Below are positions 17,624-26,839 of a stretch of DNA of 64,000 nucleotides, piece after piece. Source of the stretch: Aliishimia sp965656085 (lineage in GTDB: Bacteria > Pseudomonadota > Alphaproteobacteria > Rhodobacterales > Rhodobacteraceae); the NCBI GenBank assembly GCA_965656085.1, contig CBFHJA010000016.1, positions 1 to 64,000 of the forward strand, read 5' to 3'. The first letter of the stretch is position 1, and each line of letters opens with the position of its first letter. The notes under the pieces are model-generated. The model ran no database searches. It was not told the DNA's origin and saw only the letters and a program-made list of their open reading frames with translations. The position numbers and the translations under genes were made by a program.

Positions 17624-18739
17624 TTAACCTTCACGCGCGCCAAGCAGGGCAACCCGCGCCCGGATGTCGTCCCGCACAGGCCCGCCGCGCGGCGCATCGC
17701 GCAAGGTCGTGAACCAATGCTCCGGCGGATTGCGCCCCCGCCGGTCGTTCGGAAACCGCAACCCCCGCAGCACATCCTCGGCAGCGCCCGGCAACCGCTC
17801 CGGCAGCTCGAATCCGTTCAATGTCGCCCAGACCCCGGTCCAGAGCCGCCCCACCGACCACGGGTTATACCCACCGCCGCCCAGCACCAGCACGCGCGGC
17901 GCCATGCTCTTCACCGCAGCCAGAATGTCCCAATGCACGTTATTAGAGACGCATAGCTTCGACAAAGGGTCCTCCTCCACCGCATCCGCCCCGCATTGCA
18001 CCACAATGGCATCGGGCCGGAACGCTTGAACACGCGGCAGGATCAGATGGTCGCGAATATACGCCATCTCATCGTCATTCAGCCCACGCGGCACCGGCAG
18101 GTTGAACACGTTCCCGCCCCCGTGCTCCTCCAGCCGCCCCGTGCGCGGCCAGCGGTTTTCCTCGTGCACCGAGATCATCAAACACTCCGCATCGCCCGCA
18201 AACCCGTGCTCGACCCCGTCCGGGTGGTGCGCGTCGATATCGATATAGGCCAGCCTCTGCGCCCCGTTCCTGCGCAGCGAGAGCATCGCCAGCACCGGAT
18301 CGTTCAGGTAACAAAACCCGCCCGCATGGTCGGGAAAAGCGTGATGCGTCCCGCCCGCCGGATGGTACACGATCCCGCCCTCCGCCAGCAGTTCACCCGC
18401 CAAAAGCGAGCCCCCCGCAGAGGTGGCGGGCCGCCGCCAAACCTCTGGAAAGACAGGGTTACTATGGGTTCCGATCTTGTGCCGCTCCCGCTCGTGCTCG
18501 GGCACCATTTGCGCGGTTTCGGCCCGCATTAGAGCCTGAATGTAGTCCTCGGTATGCCAGTTCAGAAGCGCGGCTGGCTTGGCACGCGGCGAGGTACGGA
18601 AGACCTCGCGAGGCAGCCAGCCGAGCGCGCGCGACAGGTCCATGACCGTGCTCACGCGCGGAATACGCAGCGGGTGATGCCCGCCATAGCTCGACCCGCG
18701 ATAGATTTCGTGACCAAGGAAAAGGGGCCGCTCCAACAT
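17624..18739 (-). CDS. Histone deacetylase-like amidohydrolase (AcuC/HDAC family)
   Basis: 371 aa. The arginase/deacetylase fold is marked by the catalytic histidine pair in GGTHHAFPDHAGGFCYLND, zinc ligands in YIDIDAHHPDGVEHGF, an aspartate in QCGADAVEEDPLSKL, and the glycine-rich loop LGGGGYNPWSVGRLW. Bacterial members remove acyl groups from acetyl-CoA synthetase, acetylpolyamines or other amides. It is convergent with the cupin gene and divergent from the transporter permease (76 nt). Its real substrate is unknown. Confidence 0.9.
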   Translation of the reverse strand: MLERPLFLGHEIYRGSSYGGHHPLRIPRVSTVMDLSRALGWLPREVFRTSPRAKPAALLNWHTEDYIQALMRAETAQMVPEHERERHKIGTHSNPVFPEVWRRPATSAGGSLLAGELLAEGGIVYHPAGGTHHAFPDHAGGFCYLNDPVLAMLSLRRNGAQRLAYIDIDAHHPDGVEHGFAGDAECLMISVHEENRWPRTGRLEEHGGGNVFNLPVPRGLNDDEMAYIRDHLILPRVQAFRPDAIVVQCGADAVEEDPLSKLCVSNNVHWDILAAVKSMAPRVLVLGGGGYNPWSVGRLWTGVWATLNGFELPERLPGAAEDVLRGLRFPNDRRGRNPPEHWFTTLRDAPRGGPVRDDIRARVALLGAREG

Positions 18740-18815
18740 TCAGGGCAAGCTAAGGCGCGCCGCGCTCTGCACAAGCCTCTGGACCCCGCGCAGGGCACAT
18801 CCTAACGTCACAGCG

Positions 18816-19763
18816 ATGTTCCGCTACACGCTCAAACGTCTGCTCTCCCTCATCGTCAGCCTCGCGGTGGCGAGCGTCGTGATCTTCACGGTGATCGAAG
18901 TCGCGCCGGGCGATCCCGCTTCCTTCATGCTCGGCGTCAACGCGCGCCCCGACACGCTCGCCGCCCTGCAAGCCGAGCTTGGGCTCGATGTGCCGAAATG
19001 GCAGCGCTATGTGAACTGGGTGTCGGGGATGCTGGTGGGTGATTTCGGCACGTCCTACCAGTACCGCACGCCCGTCGCGGAAATGATCGGCGACCGGCTC
19101 TGGGTGTCGCTGCCGCTCGCGCTCTACGCCCTGATCCTGTCTACGGCAATTGCCATCCCCGCAGGCATCTTCGCCGCCGCACGCCGCGGCGGGCCGGGCG
19201 ATATCGCGGTGATGGGCGCGACGCAATTCGGCGTGGCGATCCCGAATTTCTGGTTTGCGATGATCCTCGTGCTGATCTTCGCGATCAACCTCGGCTGGTT
19301 CCGCTCGGGCGGTTTTCCCGGCTGGGATGAAGGGGTCTGGACCGGCCTGCACGCCCTCACCCTGCCCGCCATCGCCCTCGCCTTGCCGCAAGCCGCGATC
19401 CTCGCGCGTGTGATGCGCTCAGCCCTTCTGGACGTGCTCGGAGAAGACTACATGCGCACTGCCCGCGCCAAGGGTCTGTCGCAGCGTCAGGCGGTCTGGA
19501 AACACGGGCTCCGCAATGCTTTGATCCCGGTCCTGACGATCCTCGGTCTGCAATTTGCCTTCCTCATCGCCGGGGCGATCATCATCGAACAGGTGTTCTA
19601 CCTGCCCGGTCTTGGACGATTGATTTTCCAGTCGATCTCGGCGCGAGACCTGATCGTCGTCGAAAGCGTGGTGATGCTCTTGGTCTTTGCGGTGATCGTG
19701 GTGAATTTCCTCGTCGATCTGGCCTATGCCGCCGTCGACCCCCGCCTGAGGCAACGCACATGA
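18816..19763 (+). CDS. Peptide-type ABC transporter permease, DppB-like
   Basis: 315 aa, six membrane helices, with the N-terminal FRYTLKRLLSLIVSLAVASV typical of DppB/OppB proteins and the EAA loop region EDYMRTARAKGLSQRQAVWKHGLRNALIP. It forms a heterodimeric channel with the next gene, whose ATG overlaps its stop. The binding protein at 13490-14965 is the best partner candidate. Confidence 0.92.
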   Translation: MFRYTLKRLLSLIVSLAVASVVIFTVIEVAPGDPASFMLGVNARPDTLAALQAELGLDVPKWQRYVNWVSGMLVGDFGTSYQYRTPVAEMIGDRLWVSLPLALYALILSTAIAIPAGIFAAARRGGPGDIAVMGATQFGVAIPNFWFAMILVLIFAINLGWFRSGGFPGWDEGVWTGLHALTLPAIALALPQAAILARVMRSALLDVLGEDYMRTARAKGLSQRQAVWKHGLRNALIPVLTILGLQFAFLIAGAIIIEQVFYLPGLGRLIFQSISARDLIVVESVVMLLVFAVIVVNFLVDLAYAAVDPRLRQRT

Positions 19764-20575
19764 ACCGCGCGCTGATCTTCGGCACGCTCCTGACCGCGCT
19801 GTTTGTCGGCGCGGCGGCGCTGTCCTTTGTCTGGACGCCCTTCGATCACACCGCGCTGAACATTCCGGGCAAGCTCCAGACCCCGAACGCCGCGCATTGG
19901 CTCGGCACCGACCATTTCGGCCGCGATATCCTATCGATGCTGATGGTCGGCGCGCGCACCTCCATCGCCGTGGCGCTTGTCGCGGTCGGGATTGGCATCG
20001 GCATTGGCGTGCCCCTTGGCCTCTGGGCCGCTGCGCGCAAGGGCTCGCTCGCGAGCGAGATCATCATGCGCGGCAACGACCTGATCTTCGCCTTCCCGGC
20101 CCTCGTCATCGCCATCCTGATCACCGCGATCCTTGGCGCGGGCGCGATCAATGCGATCATCGCCATCGGGATCTTCAACATCCCGGTCTTCGCCCGTGTC
20201 GCGCGCGGGGCTGCCCTGCCGATCTGGGAGCGCGAGTTCATCATGGCTGCGCAGGTCGCGGGCAAGGGGGCCGTCCGGATCAGCGCTGAGCATGTCCTGC
20301 CCAACATCTCCAACTTGTTGATCGTTCAAGGCACGATCCAGTTCTCGCTCGGCATCCTCGCCGAAGCAGGCCTGAGCTATGTCGGCCTCGGCGCGCAGCC
20401 CCCCACCCCAAGCTGGGGCCGGATGCTGGCCGATGCGCAAACCTTCGTCAGCCTCGCACCGCATATGGCCTTGATGCCCGGTTTCACAATCATTCTGACC
20501 GTGATGGGGCTCTACCTGCTCGGCGACGGGATGCGCGACCGGTTCGACCCCAAGATCGCGATTGTCCGCACATGA
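19760..20575 (+). CDS. Peptide-type ABC transporter permease, DppC-like
   Basis: 271 aa, with five to six helices. Signatures include HWLGTDHFGRDILSMLMVGARTS near residue 40 and the EAA loop REFIMAAQVAGKGAVRISAEHVLPN, followed by EAGLSYVGLGAQPPTPSWG. These are the hallmarks of DppC/OppC permeases. Start and stop overlap both neighbours (ATGA at each junction), so the three transport genes are translated together. Confidence 0.93.
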   Translation: MNRALIFGTLLTALFVGAAALSFVWTPFDHTALNIPGKLQTPNAAHWLGTDHFGRDILSMLMVGARTSIAVALVAVGIGIGIGVPLGLWAAARKGSLASEIIMRGNDLIFAFPALVIAILITAILGAGAINAIIAIGIFNIPVFARVARGAALPIWEREFIMAAQVAGKGAVRISAEHVLPNISNLLIVQGTIQFSLGILAEAGLSYVGLGAQPPTPSWGRMLADAQTFVSLAPHMALMPGFTIILTVMGLYLLGDGMRDRFDPKIAIVRT

Positions 20576-22182
20576 GCCTGCTGTCGGTCGATAGGCTGGA
20601 TGTGACGATCCGGGGGCAGGAGATCCTGAAATCGGTGTCCTTCGACATCGACGAGAGCGAGATTGTCGCGGTTACCGGGGAATCCGGGTCGGGCAAGTCC
20701 ATGACGGCGCTCACGGTCATGGGTCTCTTGCCCGAGGGCGGCGCGGCACAGGGCACGGTCTCGCTGAATGGGCGCAATCTTCTGGACCTGTCCGAAGCTC
20801 AGATGTGCGCCGTGCGGGGGGCCGAGGTCGGGATGGTGTTTCAGGAGCCCATGACAGCGCTCAACCCGGTGCAGACCATCGGCGCGCAAGTGATGGAGAC
20901 GATCCTCGTGCACGGGGCGAGGGACCGCAGCGCGGCGCGGCAGCGCGCCGAGGAGGTGCTGGACCGGGTCGGCTTGCCCAAGGACCGCTTCCCGCTGTCG
21001 CGCTATCCCCATGAGCTTTCGGGTGGTCAACGCCAGCGCGTCGTGATCGCCATGGCCATCGCCCTGCGCCCCCGCCTGCTGATCGCCGACGAGCCGACCA
21101 CCGCGCTCGACGTGACCACGCAGGCGCAGATCCTTGATCTGCTCAAGAGGCTGGTGCGCGAGGATGGCATGGGCCTTCTGATGATCACCCATGATCTCGC
21201 CGTGGTCGCCGATCTCGCGGACCGGATTTGCGTCATGCGCTATGGCGAAGTGGTGGAGCAAGGCCCGACGCAGCAGGTCTTGCGCGCGCGCAGCCACCCC
21301 TACACGCAGATGCTGTTTGAGGCCTCGCGCCACGCGGTCGATCTCCCGGCGCGCCCGGCACCGGAGCCGCTCCTGCGAGTGCAGAACGTCATCCGCGACT
21401 ACCGCCTGCCCCGCCGCCGTCTCTTCGCCCCGGCGGGCACGTTCCGCGCTGTCAAAGATGTCAGCTTTTCCATCGACCGCGGGGAGCGTGTCGGGCTGGT
21501 CGGCGAGTCGGGATGCGGAAAATCGACCCTGACACGGGCCATTCTGGGGCTTGAGCCGGTTCAGGGTGGCCAGATCACTTTGGACGGCACCCCGGTCTAT
21601 AACGGCGACCGTCCGGATTTCACGGTTCGCCGCAAGATGCAGGTGGTGTTTCAGGACCCCTATGGCAGCTTCAACCCACGCCACCGGATCGGACGGATCA
21701 TCACCGAGCCGTTCTACTTGCTGGGCACCCCACCCTTGGGCGCCCAGCGCGAGGCCCTGATTGCCGAAACCCTGACCGCCGTTGGCCTTCAGCCCTCTGA
21801 TGCCGAGAAATACCCGCACCAGTTCTCCGGCGGCCAGCGCCAGCGCATCGCGATTGCCCGCGCTCTGATCACCCGCCCCGAACTGATCCTACTCGACGAG
21901 GCGGTGAGCGCGCTCGACGTGTCGGTCCGCGCCACGATCCTCAATCTGCTCGCCGATCTGTGCCGCGCCTATGGCCTGACCTACCTCTTTATCAGCCACG
22001 ATCTGTCCGTCGTGCGCTCCGTCACCGATCGCGTTCTGGTGATGCAGGCGGGCGAAATCGTCGAACAGGGCGACACCGAAACGGTCTTTTCAGACCCGCA
22101 ACACGACTACACAAAATCTTTGATCGCGGCGGCCCCGATGCTGCCCGATCTGCATGACAGGGAGGGAACACATGCGACTTGA
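20572..22182 (+). CDS. Peptide-type ABC transporter fused double ATPase (DppD-DppF-like)
   Basis: 536 aa with two complete nucleotide-binding domains in one chain. Domain 1: Walker A GESGSGKSM, signature LSGGQRQRV, Walker B LLIADEPTTALD. Domain 2: Walker A GESGCGKST, signature FSGGQRQRI, Walker B LILLDEAVSALD. Each is followed by a switch histidine (ITHDLA; ISHDLS). Such fused ATPases power the Dpp/Opp-type importers with permeases like the two preceding genes. Confidence 0.94.
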   Translation: MSLLSVDRLDVTIRGQEILKSVSFDIDESEIVAVTGESGSGKSMTALTVMGLLPEGGAAQGTVSLNGRNLLDLSEAQMCAVRGAEVGMVFQEPMTALNPVQTIGAQVMETILVHGARDRSAARQRAEEVLDRVGLPKDRFPLSRYPHELSGGQRQRVVIAMAIALRPRLLIADEPTTALDVTTQAQILDLLKRLVREDGMGLLMITHDLAVVADLADRICVMRYGEVVEQGPTQQVLRARSHPYTQMLFEASRHAVDLPARPAPEPLLRVQNVIRDYRLPRRRLFAPAGTFRAVKDVSFSIDRGERVGLVGESGCGKSTLTRAILGLEPVQGGQITLDGTPVYNGDRPDFTVRRKMQVVFQDPYGSFNPRHRIGRIITEPFYLLGTPPLGAQREALIAETLTAVGLQPSDAEKYPHQFSGGQRQRIAIARALITRPELILLDEAVSALDVSVRATILNLLADLCRAYGLTYLFISHDLSVVRSVTDRVLVMQAGEIVEQGDTETVFSDPQHDYTKSLIAAAPMLPDLHDREGTHAT

Positions 22183-22912
22183 GGGAAAAACAGCCGTGGT
22201 GACGGGCGGAGCCTCGGGCTTTGGTGCCGGGATCGCACGCAAATTCGCCGCCGAGGGCGCGCGGGTGATGGTCGCGGATCTGAATGCCGACGGCGCAGAG
22301 GCCATGGCGGCAGAGGTGGGCGGCATCGCCTGCAAGGTCGATGTCGGCGACGGCATCGCGGTTAACGCAATGATCGATCAGGCTCTGAAAGATCTTGGTA
22401 GGGTCGATATCCTCGTTAACAACGCCGGTATCACGCATCTGCCCAAGCCGATGGAAGAGGTGGATGAAGAGGAGTTCGACCGCGTGCTGCGCGTCAACGC
22501 AAAATCCGTGTATCTGACCGCGCGCGCGCTGGTCCCGCACCTCAAAGCCCAGAAAAGCGGCGCGATGCTCAACATCGCCTCCACCGCCGGTGTCTCTCCG
22601 CGCCCCAACCTCAACTGGTACAACGCCTCCAAGGGCTGGATGATCACGGCAACCAAGGCAATGGCGGTCGAACTGGCCCCCCATGGCATACGCGTCAACG
22701 CGCTGAACCCGGTTGCGGGGGAGACCCCGCTGCTGAAATCCTTCATGGGCGAGGACACTCCCGAGATTCGCGCCAAATTCCTCTCCACCATCCCGCTGGG
22801 CCGCTTCTCCACCCCCGAGGATATGGGCAATGCAGCCTGCTACCTGTGCTCCGACGAGGCGAGCATGATCACCGGGGTCGCCATGGAAGTGGACGGGGGG
22901 CGCTGCATTTGA
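22172..22912 (+). CDS. Short-chain dehydrogenase/reductase (SDR)
   Basis: 246 aa from ATG 22172, with ribosome binding site GGAGGG at 22161-22166; it overlaps the end of the ATPase gene by 11 nt. Cofactor motif TGGASGFGAGIA, NNAG motif, catalytic Ser in NIASTAG, and YNASKG active-site pair. Classical SDR of the 3-oxoacyl-ACP reductase/glucose dehydrogenase type. Its stop overlaps the next start by 1 nt. Substrate cannot be read from sequence. Confidence 0.9.
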   Translation: MRLEGKTAVVTGGASGFGAGIARKFAAEGARVMVADLNADGAEAMAAEVGGIACKVDVGDGIAVNAMIDQALKDLGRVDILVNNAGITHLPKPMEEVDEEEFDRVLRVNAKSVYLTARALVPHLKAQKSGAMLNIASTAGVSPRPNLNWYNASKGWMITATKAMAVELAPHGIRVNALNPVAGETPLLKSFMGEDTPEIRAKFLSTIPLGRFSTPEDMGNAACYLCSDEASMITGVAMEVDGGRCI

Positions 22913-23910
22913 TGCACCCCGGCCCCCGCAACCTCATCACCGATGTGCCCGGCCTGCGGGTCGGCAACGCGTCAGACACGGCATTGAAGTCCGGCAGCAC
23001 GGTGCTTGTCGGCGACGCGCCCTTCACCGCATCCGTCGCAGTCATGGGCGGCGCGCCCGGAACACGCGAAACCGACCTGTTAGAGCCGGATAAATCGGTT
23101 GCAGAGGTCGACGCGCTGGTGCTCTCGGGCGGCTCCGCCTACGGTCTGGATGCGTGCTCGGGCGTTCAGGAGGCCCTGCGCGCCGCCGGGCGTGGCTTTC
23201 GCATCGGCCCGGCGGTGATCCCCATTGTGCCCGGCGCGATCATCTTCGATCTGCTTTCGGGCGGCGATCAAAGCTGGACGGAGAACCCCTATAAAGCCCT
23301 TGGGAAAGCCGCATTCAAGGCCGCAACCGAGGACTTCCCGCTTGGTACAATTGGCGCAGGGACCGGCGCGATGACTGCCATGATGAAAGGTGGGCTTGGC
23401 TCGGCCTCGCTGGTGCTGGACAGCGGGATCACCGTTGGCGCGCTTGTGGCCGCCAACCCGATGGGCGCCGCGACAACCCCCGGCGACCGGCACTTCTGGG
23501 CTGCGCCTTTCGAGATCGACGGCGAATTCGGCGGATTAGGGCCTGACCTGATCACGGGTCATGGTCTCAAAATCACATCCCGCAAGGCCACACGCATGAT
23601 GGAAGGGGCCAACACGACGATTGCCATCGTCGCGACGGATGCGGCTCTGACCAAGGCGCAGGCGAAACGGATCGCCACCGCCGCCCATGACGGCATCGCC
23701 CGCGCCATCGTTCCCGCGCACAGCCCCGCCGATGGGGATCTGGTCTTCGCCGCCGCCACCGGCGCGCGCGCCTTGCCGCATGACCGCGAGATCGGTGTGA
23801 TCGGCCATGCCGCCGCGCTCTGCCTGACCCGTGCCATCGCCCGGGCGGTGTATCATGCCCGTCCGGAACCGGGAGACCTTTTGCCAACATGGGGAGAGTT
23901 CAATGCCTGA
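22912..23910 (+). CDS. P1-family peptidase (DmpA/aminopeptidase-like)
   Basis: 332 aa from ATG 22912, which overlaps the SDR stop by one base. Family markers are NLITDVPGLRVGNA, LSGGSAYGLDA, GTIGAGTGAMT and the C-terminal GANTTIAIVATDA. In this fold the chain is cut between Asn and the Thr/Ser nucleophile to make the mature enzyme; Asn-Thr is present here. Members cleave N-terminal amino acids or short amides. Together with the transporter and M20 peptidase it suggests peptide or amide use. Confidence 0.87.
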   Translation: MHPGPRNLITDVPGLRVGNASDTALKSGSTVLVGDAPFTASVAVMGGAPGTRETDLLEPDKSVAEVDALVLSGGSAYGLDACSGVQEALRAAGRGFRIGPAVIPIVPGAIIFDLLSGGDQSWTENPYKALGKAAFKAATEDFPLGTIGAGTGAMTAMMKGGLGSASLVLDSGITVGALVAANPMGAATTPGDRHFWAAPFEIDGEFGGLGPDLITGHGLKITSRKATRMMEGANTTIAIVATDAALTKAQAKRIATAAHDGIARAIVPAHSPADGDLVFAAATGARALPHDREIGVIGHAAALCLTRAIARAVYHARPEPGDLLPTWGEFNA

Positions 23911-24697
23911 TCTCGCGCGACCCGATGTGTCCCTGCATTACGAGATTTCCGGGGAGGGACCGCCCCTTGTGCTTGTGGCCGGGCTGATGTCGGACAGTGC
24001 AAGCTGGGCCCCGCTTCTGCACCTGTTAGAGCCGCATTTCTTGCTTATCAGGCCCGACAACCGCAGCACTGGACGGACCAGCCCATGGAACGCCCCCACC
24101 TCGATGGAGACATGGGCGGAGGATATTCTCGCCCTGCTGGACCATCTGGGCGTCGAGCGGGCGCATGTAGTGGGTCACTCGCTCGGCGGGATCATCGGCT
24201 GGGTCACGGCCGGGAAGGCCCCGGACCGGGTCTCCTCACTTCTGATGATGGGGTCCGCCCCGATCCTGACGGCGCGCAATGAGGCCCTGTTTCGGGCGCT
24301 GATCAGCGTGCGGCGCTCCGATGCCCCACCGGACACGTGGCTGCGGCTGCTGTTCACATGGCTGTTCCGTCCGGAGATGTTCGGCGACCCGGAGCTTGTG
24401 ACGCAAGCGGTGGCGGACAGTCTCGCCTATCCGTTTGCGCAGAGCGCCGATGCGATGGAGTGGCAGCTGGATGCGGTGCTGGACGCGGACCCGTGCTTGT
24501 TTACAGCCCCGCCCCCTGTGCCCTGCAAGGCGCTGCTCTCCCCGGAGGACATGCTGGTGCCGCATGGCGAGGCCCGGGCCGCGCTGACCGGGATCGAAAT
24601 CGAGGATATTCCCGGAACGGGCCACTCCCTGCATTGGGACGCCCCGGACCGCATCGCGCGCGAAATCCTCTTGCTCACGGCAGATAACAGGCTCTAA
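23903..24697 (+). CDS. Alpha/beta hydrolase
   Basis: 264 aa from ATG 23903, overlapping the peptidase gene by 8 nt. Nucleophile elbow GHSLGG, oxyanion region GPPLVLVAGLM, acid region SPEDMLVP, and a late catalytic histidine in GTGHSLHW. It belongs to the large esterase/lactonase-type fold; no specific substrate is visible. It ends the plus-strand transporter operon and converges with dxs with a 0-nt gap. Confidence 0.86.
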   Translation: MPDLARPDVSLHYEISGEGPPLVLVAGLMSDSASWAPLLHLLEPHFLLIRPDNRSTGRTSPWNAPTSMETWAEDILALLDHLGVERAHVVGHSLGGIIGWVTAGKAPDRVSSLLMMGSAPILTARNEALFRALISVRRSDAPPDTWLRLLFTWLFRPEMFGDPELVTQAVADSLAYPFAQSADAMEWQLDAVLDADPCLFTAPPPVPCKALLSPEDMLVPHGEARAALTGIEIEDIPGTGHSLHWDAPDRIAREILLLTADNRL

Positions 24698-26617
24698 TCA
24701 GCCCTTCAGAGCCACAATCTTGCTCTCGCGCTGGAGCATATCCAGCGCAGTCTGCACCATGCTCGGAATGTCGAGGCCGGCATCGGCGTACATCTCGTCC
24801 GGGCTGGCCTGATCTATGAAGCGGTCCGGCAGGCACATCGTGCGCACCTTCAGCCCTTGATCCAGAAGCCCCTCGGAGGCCATCGCCTGCAGCACCATCG
24901 CCCCGAAACCGCCCATCGCGCCTTGCTCGACCGTGATCAACGCCGCGTGATTGGTGGCCAGGTCGCGGATCAGGTCCATGTCGAGCGGTTTTGCAAAGCG
25001 CGCATCGGCCACGGAGACCTGAAGCCCTTCGGCCTCCAGCCGGTCCGCAGCGCGCTCGGCGTCTTCAAGCATCGTGCCCAGCGACAGGAAGGCGACATCG
25101 CCTTGCCCGCCCCGGATCATCCGCCCCTTGCCGATCTCCAGCGGCGTACCGCGCTCGGGGATAGGCACCCCGGTGCCTGAGCCGCGCGGATAGCGGAAGG
25201 CGATCGGGCCGCTGTCGTGCTGCACGGCGGTCTCGATCATATGCACCAATTCGGCCTCATCGGCGGCGGCCATCACCACCATGTTCGGCAACGAAGCCAT
25301 GAACCCGATATCGAAGGCCCCGGCATGGGTTGGCCCATCGGCGCCAACCAAACCGGCTCTATCAAGGGCAAAGCGCACCGGGAGGTTTTGCAAGGCGACA
25401 TCATGGGCGACCTGATCGTAGCCGCGTTGCAGGAAAGACGAATAGATCGCGCAGAAGGGTTTAAGCCCGGTGGCCGCCATCCCGGCAGCGAAGGTTACCG
25501 CGTGCTGCTCGGCGATCCCCACGTCGAAGACGCGCCCCGGAAACTGGGCCTGCATCTTGTCGAGCCCGGTCCCGCCCGGCATCGCGGCGGTCACGGACAC
25601 GATGGCCGGATCGCGTGCAGCGGCATCGGTCAGCGCCTTGGCAAAGACCGATGTGTAGCTCGGCGCGTTCGGGGTCGGTTTGTGCTGCTGCCCGGTCGCC
25701 ACGTCAAAGCGCGCGACGCCGTGATACTTGTCGTCGGCGCCTTCCGCGTATTGATAACCCTTGCCCTTCACCGTGCAGCAATGGATCACGACAGGGCCGG
25801 TGGCACGGGCGCGGGTCGCGCGCAGCACGTGCAAAAGCTCGGTCATGTTATGCCCATCCACGGGACCGACATAGTCGAACCCGAGCTCTTCGAAGAAGGT
25901 GCCCTTGTTCTCGATCCCCATTACCATGTCGCGGGCCCGGCGCGCACCGTCGCGCATCGCGCGCGGCATGGCGGCCTCGAGACCCTCTGCTGCTGTGCGC
26001 AGCGCAGGCAGCGGGCCGGTTGTGCTGAGATTGGACAGGTAGGTGCTCATCGCGCCGACCGGCGCAGCGATGGACATCTCGTTGTCGTTCAGGATCACGA
26101 AGAGCCGCCGTTTCTCGCTTCCGGCATTGTTCAGGGCTTCATAGGCCATGCCTGCAGAGATCGAGCCGTCCCCGATCACCGCGATGGCGTCCCCAGTAGG
26201 CTGGCCCAGATCGCGCCCGGTGGCAAAGCCCAAGGCGGCGGAAATAGAGGTAGAGGAATGCGCCGCGCCGAACGGGTCGAACTCGCTCTCGGCGCGCTTG
26301 GTGAAGCCGCTCAGCCCGCCTTTCTGGCGCAAGGTGCGGATGCGGTCCCGGCGACCCGTGAGGATTTTGTGCGGGTAGCATTGGTGCCCGACATCCCAGA
26401 CCAGCTTGTCCCGGGGGGCGTCAAAGACGGCATGGATAGCAACGGTGATCTCGACGACACCGAGCGAGGAGCCCAGATGCCCGCCGGTCTCGGAGACGGC
26501 GGAGATGGTCTCGGCCCTGAGTTCATCCGCGAGGCGCGTCAACTCGGCATCGCTCAGAGCTTTAAGGTCGGACGGTCCGGCGACGCGGTCCAGTGTTGGG
26601 GTGATGGGTCGGGTCAT
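24698..26617 (-). CDS. dxs: 1-deoxy-D-xylulose-5-phosphate synthase
   Basis: 639 aa from ATG 26617 (ribosome binding site GGGAGAG); an open frame runs on to 26773 without a credible start. Thiamine-diphosphate enzyme with motifs GGHLGSSLGVVE, DVGHQCYPHKILTGRRD, GDGSISAGMAYEALNNAG and the C-terminal-half motif DRAGLVGADGPTHAG. It condenses pyruvate and glyceraldehyde 3-phosphate, the first step of the MEP pathway that feeds carotenoid and phytol synthesis. It lies directly downstream of pufC on the same strand. Confidence 0.96.
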   Translation of the reverse strand: MTRPITPTLDRVAGPSDLKALSDAELTRLADELRAETISAVSETGGHLGSSLGVVEITVAIHAVFDAPRDKLVWDVGHQCYPHKILTGRRDRIRTLRQKGGLSGFTKRAESEFDPFGAAHSSTSISAALGFATGRDLGQPTGDAIAVIGDGSISAGMAYEALNNAGSEKRRLFVILNDNEMSIAAPVGAMSTYLSNLSTTGPLPALRTAAEGLEAAMPRAMRDGARRARDMVMGIENKGTFFEELGFDYVGPVDGHNMTELLHVLRATRARATGPVVIHCCTVKGKGYQYAEGADDKYHGVARFDVATGQQHKPTPNAPSYTSVFAKALTDAAARDPAIVSVTAAMPGGTGLDKMQAQFPGRVFDVGIAEQHAVTFAAGMAATGLKPFCAIYSSFLQRGYDQVAHDVALQNLPVRFALDRAGLVGADGPTHAGAFDIGFMASLPNMVVMAAADEAELVHMIETAVQHDSGPIAFRYPRGSGTGVPIPERGTPLEIGKGRMIRGGQGDVAFLSLGTMLEDAERAADRLEAEGLQVSVADARFAKPLDMDLIRDLATNHAALITVEQGAMGGFGAMVLQAMASEGLLDQGLKVRTMCLPDRFIDQASPDEMYADAGLDIPSMVQTALDMLQRESKIVALKG

Positions 26618-26666
26618 GGCGCACTCTCCCGGAGCATATGATGGCCGGTTTGCCGTCCGGCACTTG

Positions 26667-26708
26667 AAAAAAGAGCGCCCGCAATCGAAACGGCTTCGAT
26701 GCGGGCGC
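26667..26708 (-). terminator. Rho-independent terminator between pufC and dxs
   Basis: On the minus strand a stem of 13-14 bp (GCGCCCGC...GCGGGCGC, 26675-26708) with a short loop is followed by six T (26667-26672). It ends 50 nt before the dxs ATG. It can act as the puf-operon terminator or as an attenuator in a dxs leader. Confidence 0.82.
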
Positions 26709-26711
26709 CAG

Positions 26712-26830
26712 TTCCTGTAGCCAACAGGAAGGGAACCGGGGTGTGAGCCCCGTGCGTGGATCAAGGAAGCCAATGATCCTCGCCTGGCTGATCCGGCAAC
26801 CCTATCGGAGAAAGGTCGCCGGGATCATTC
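26712..26830 (-). ncRNA. Structured element between pufC and dxs, family unknown
   Basis: Several stable pairings fill this 119-nt stretch. TTCCTGT/ACAGGAA is at 26712-26730 and CGGGG/CCCCG at 26737-26752. GGATCA (26758-26763 and 26822-26827) can pair with TGATCC (26774-26779 and 26789-26794) in alternative ways. A closing stem, GCCAG (26707-26711) with CTGGC (26784-26788), abuts the terminator next to it. The strand is assumed from the surrounding minus-strand genes. It could be the 3' stabiliser of puf mRNA or a dxs leader. No known RNA family was matched. Confidence 0.4.
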
Positions 26831-26839
26831 GGTATGGCC

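Noticed and set aside
26701..26830. Plus-strand similarity of the pufC-dxs gap to a cobalamin riboswitch core (GGGAA...GGTGTGAG...CC)
   Set aside because: Only a short stretch resembles the core, the rest of the conserved B12-box pattern is not convincing, and there is no plus-strand gene downstream for it to control.
26618..26839. TPP or SAM riboswitch for dxs
   Set aside because: The conserved TPP CTGAGA and SAM-II type segments could not be found on the coding strand.
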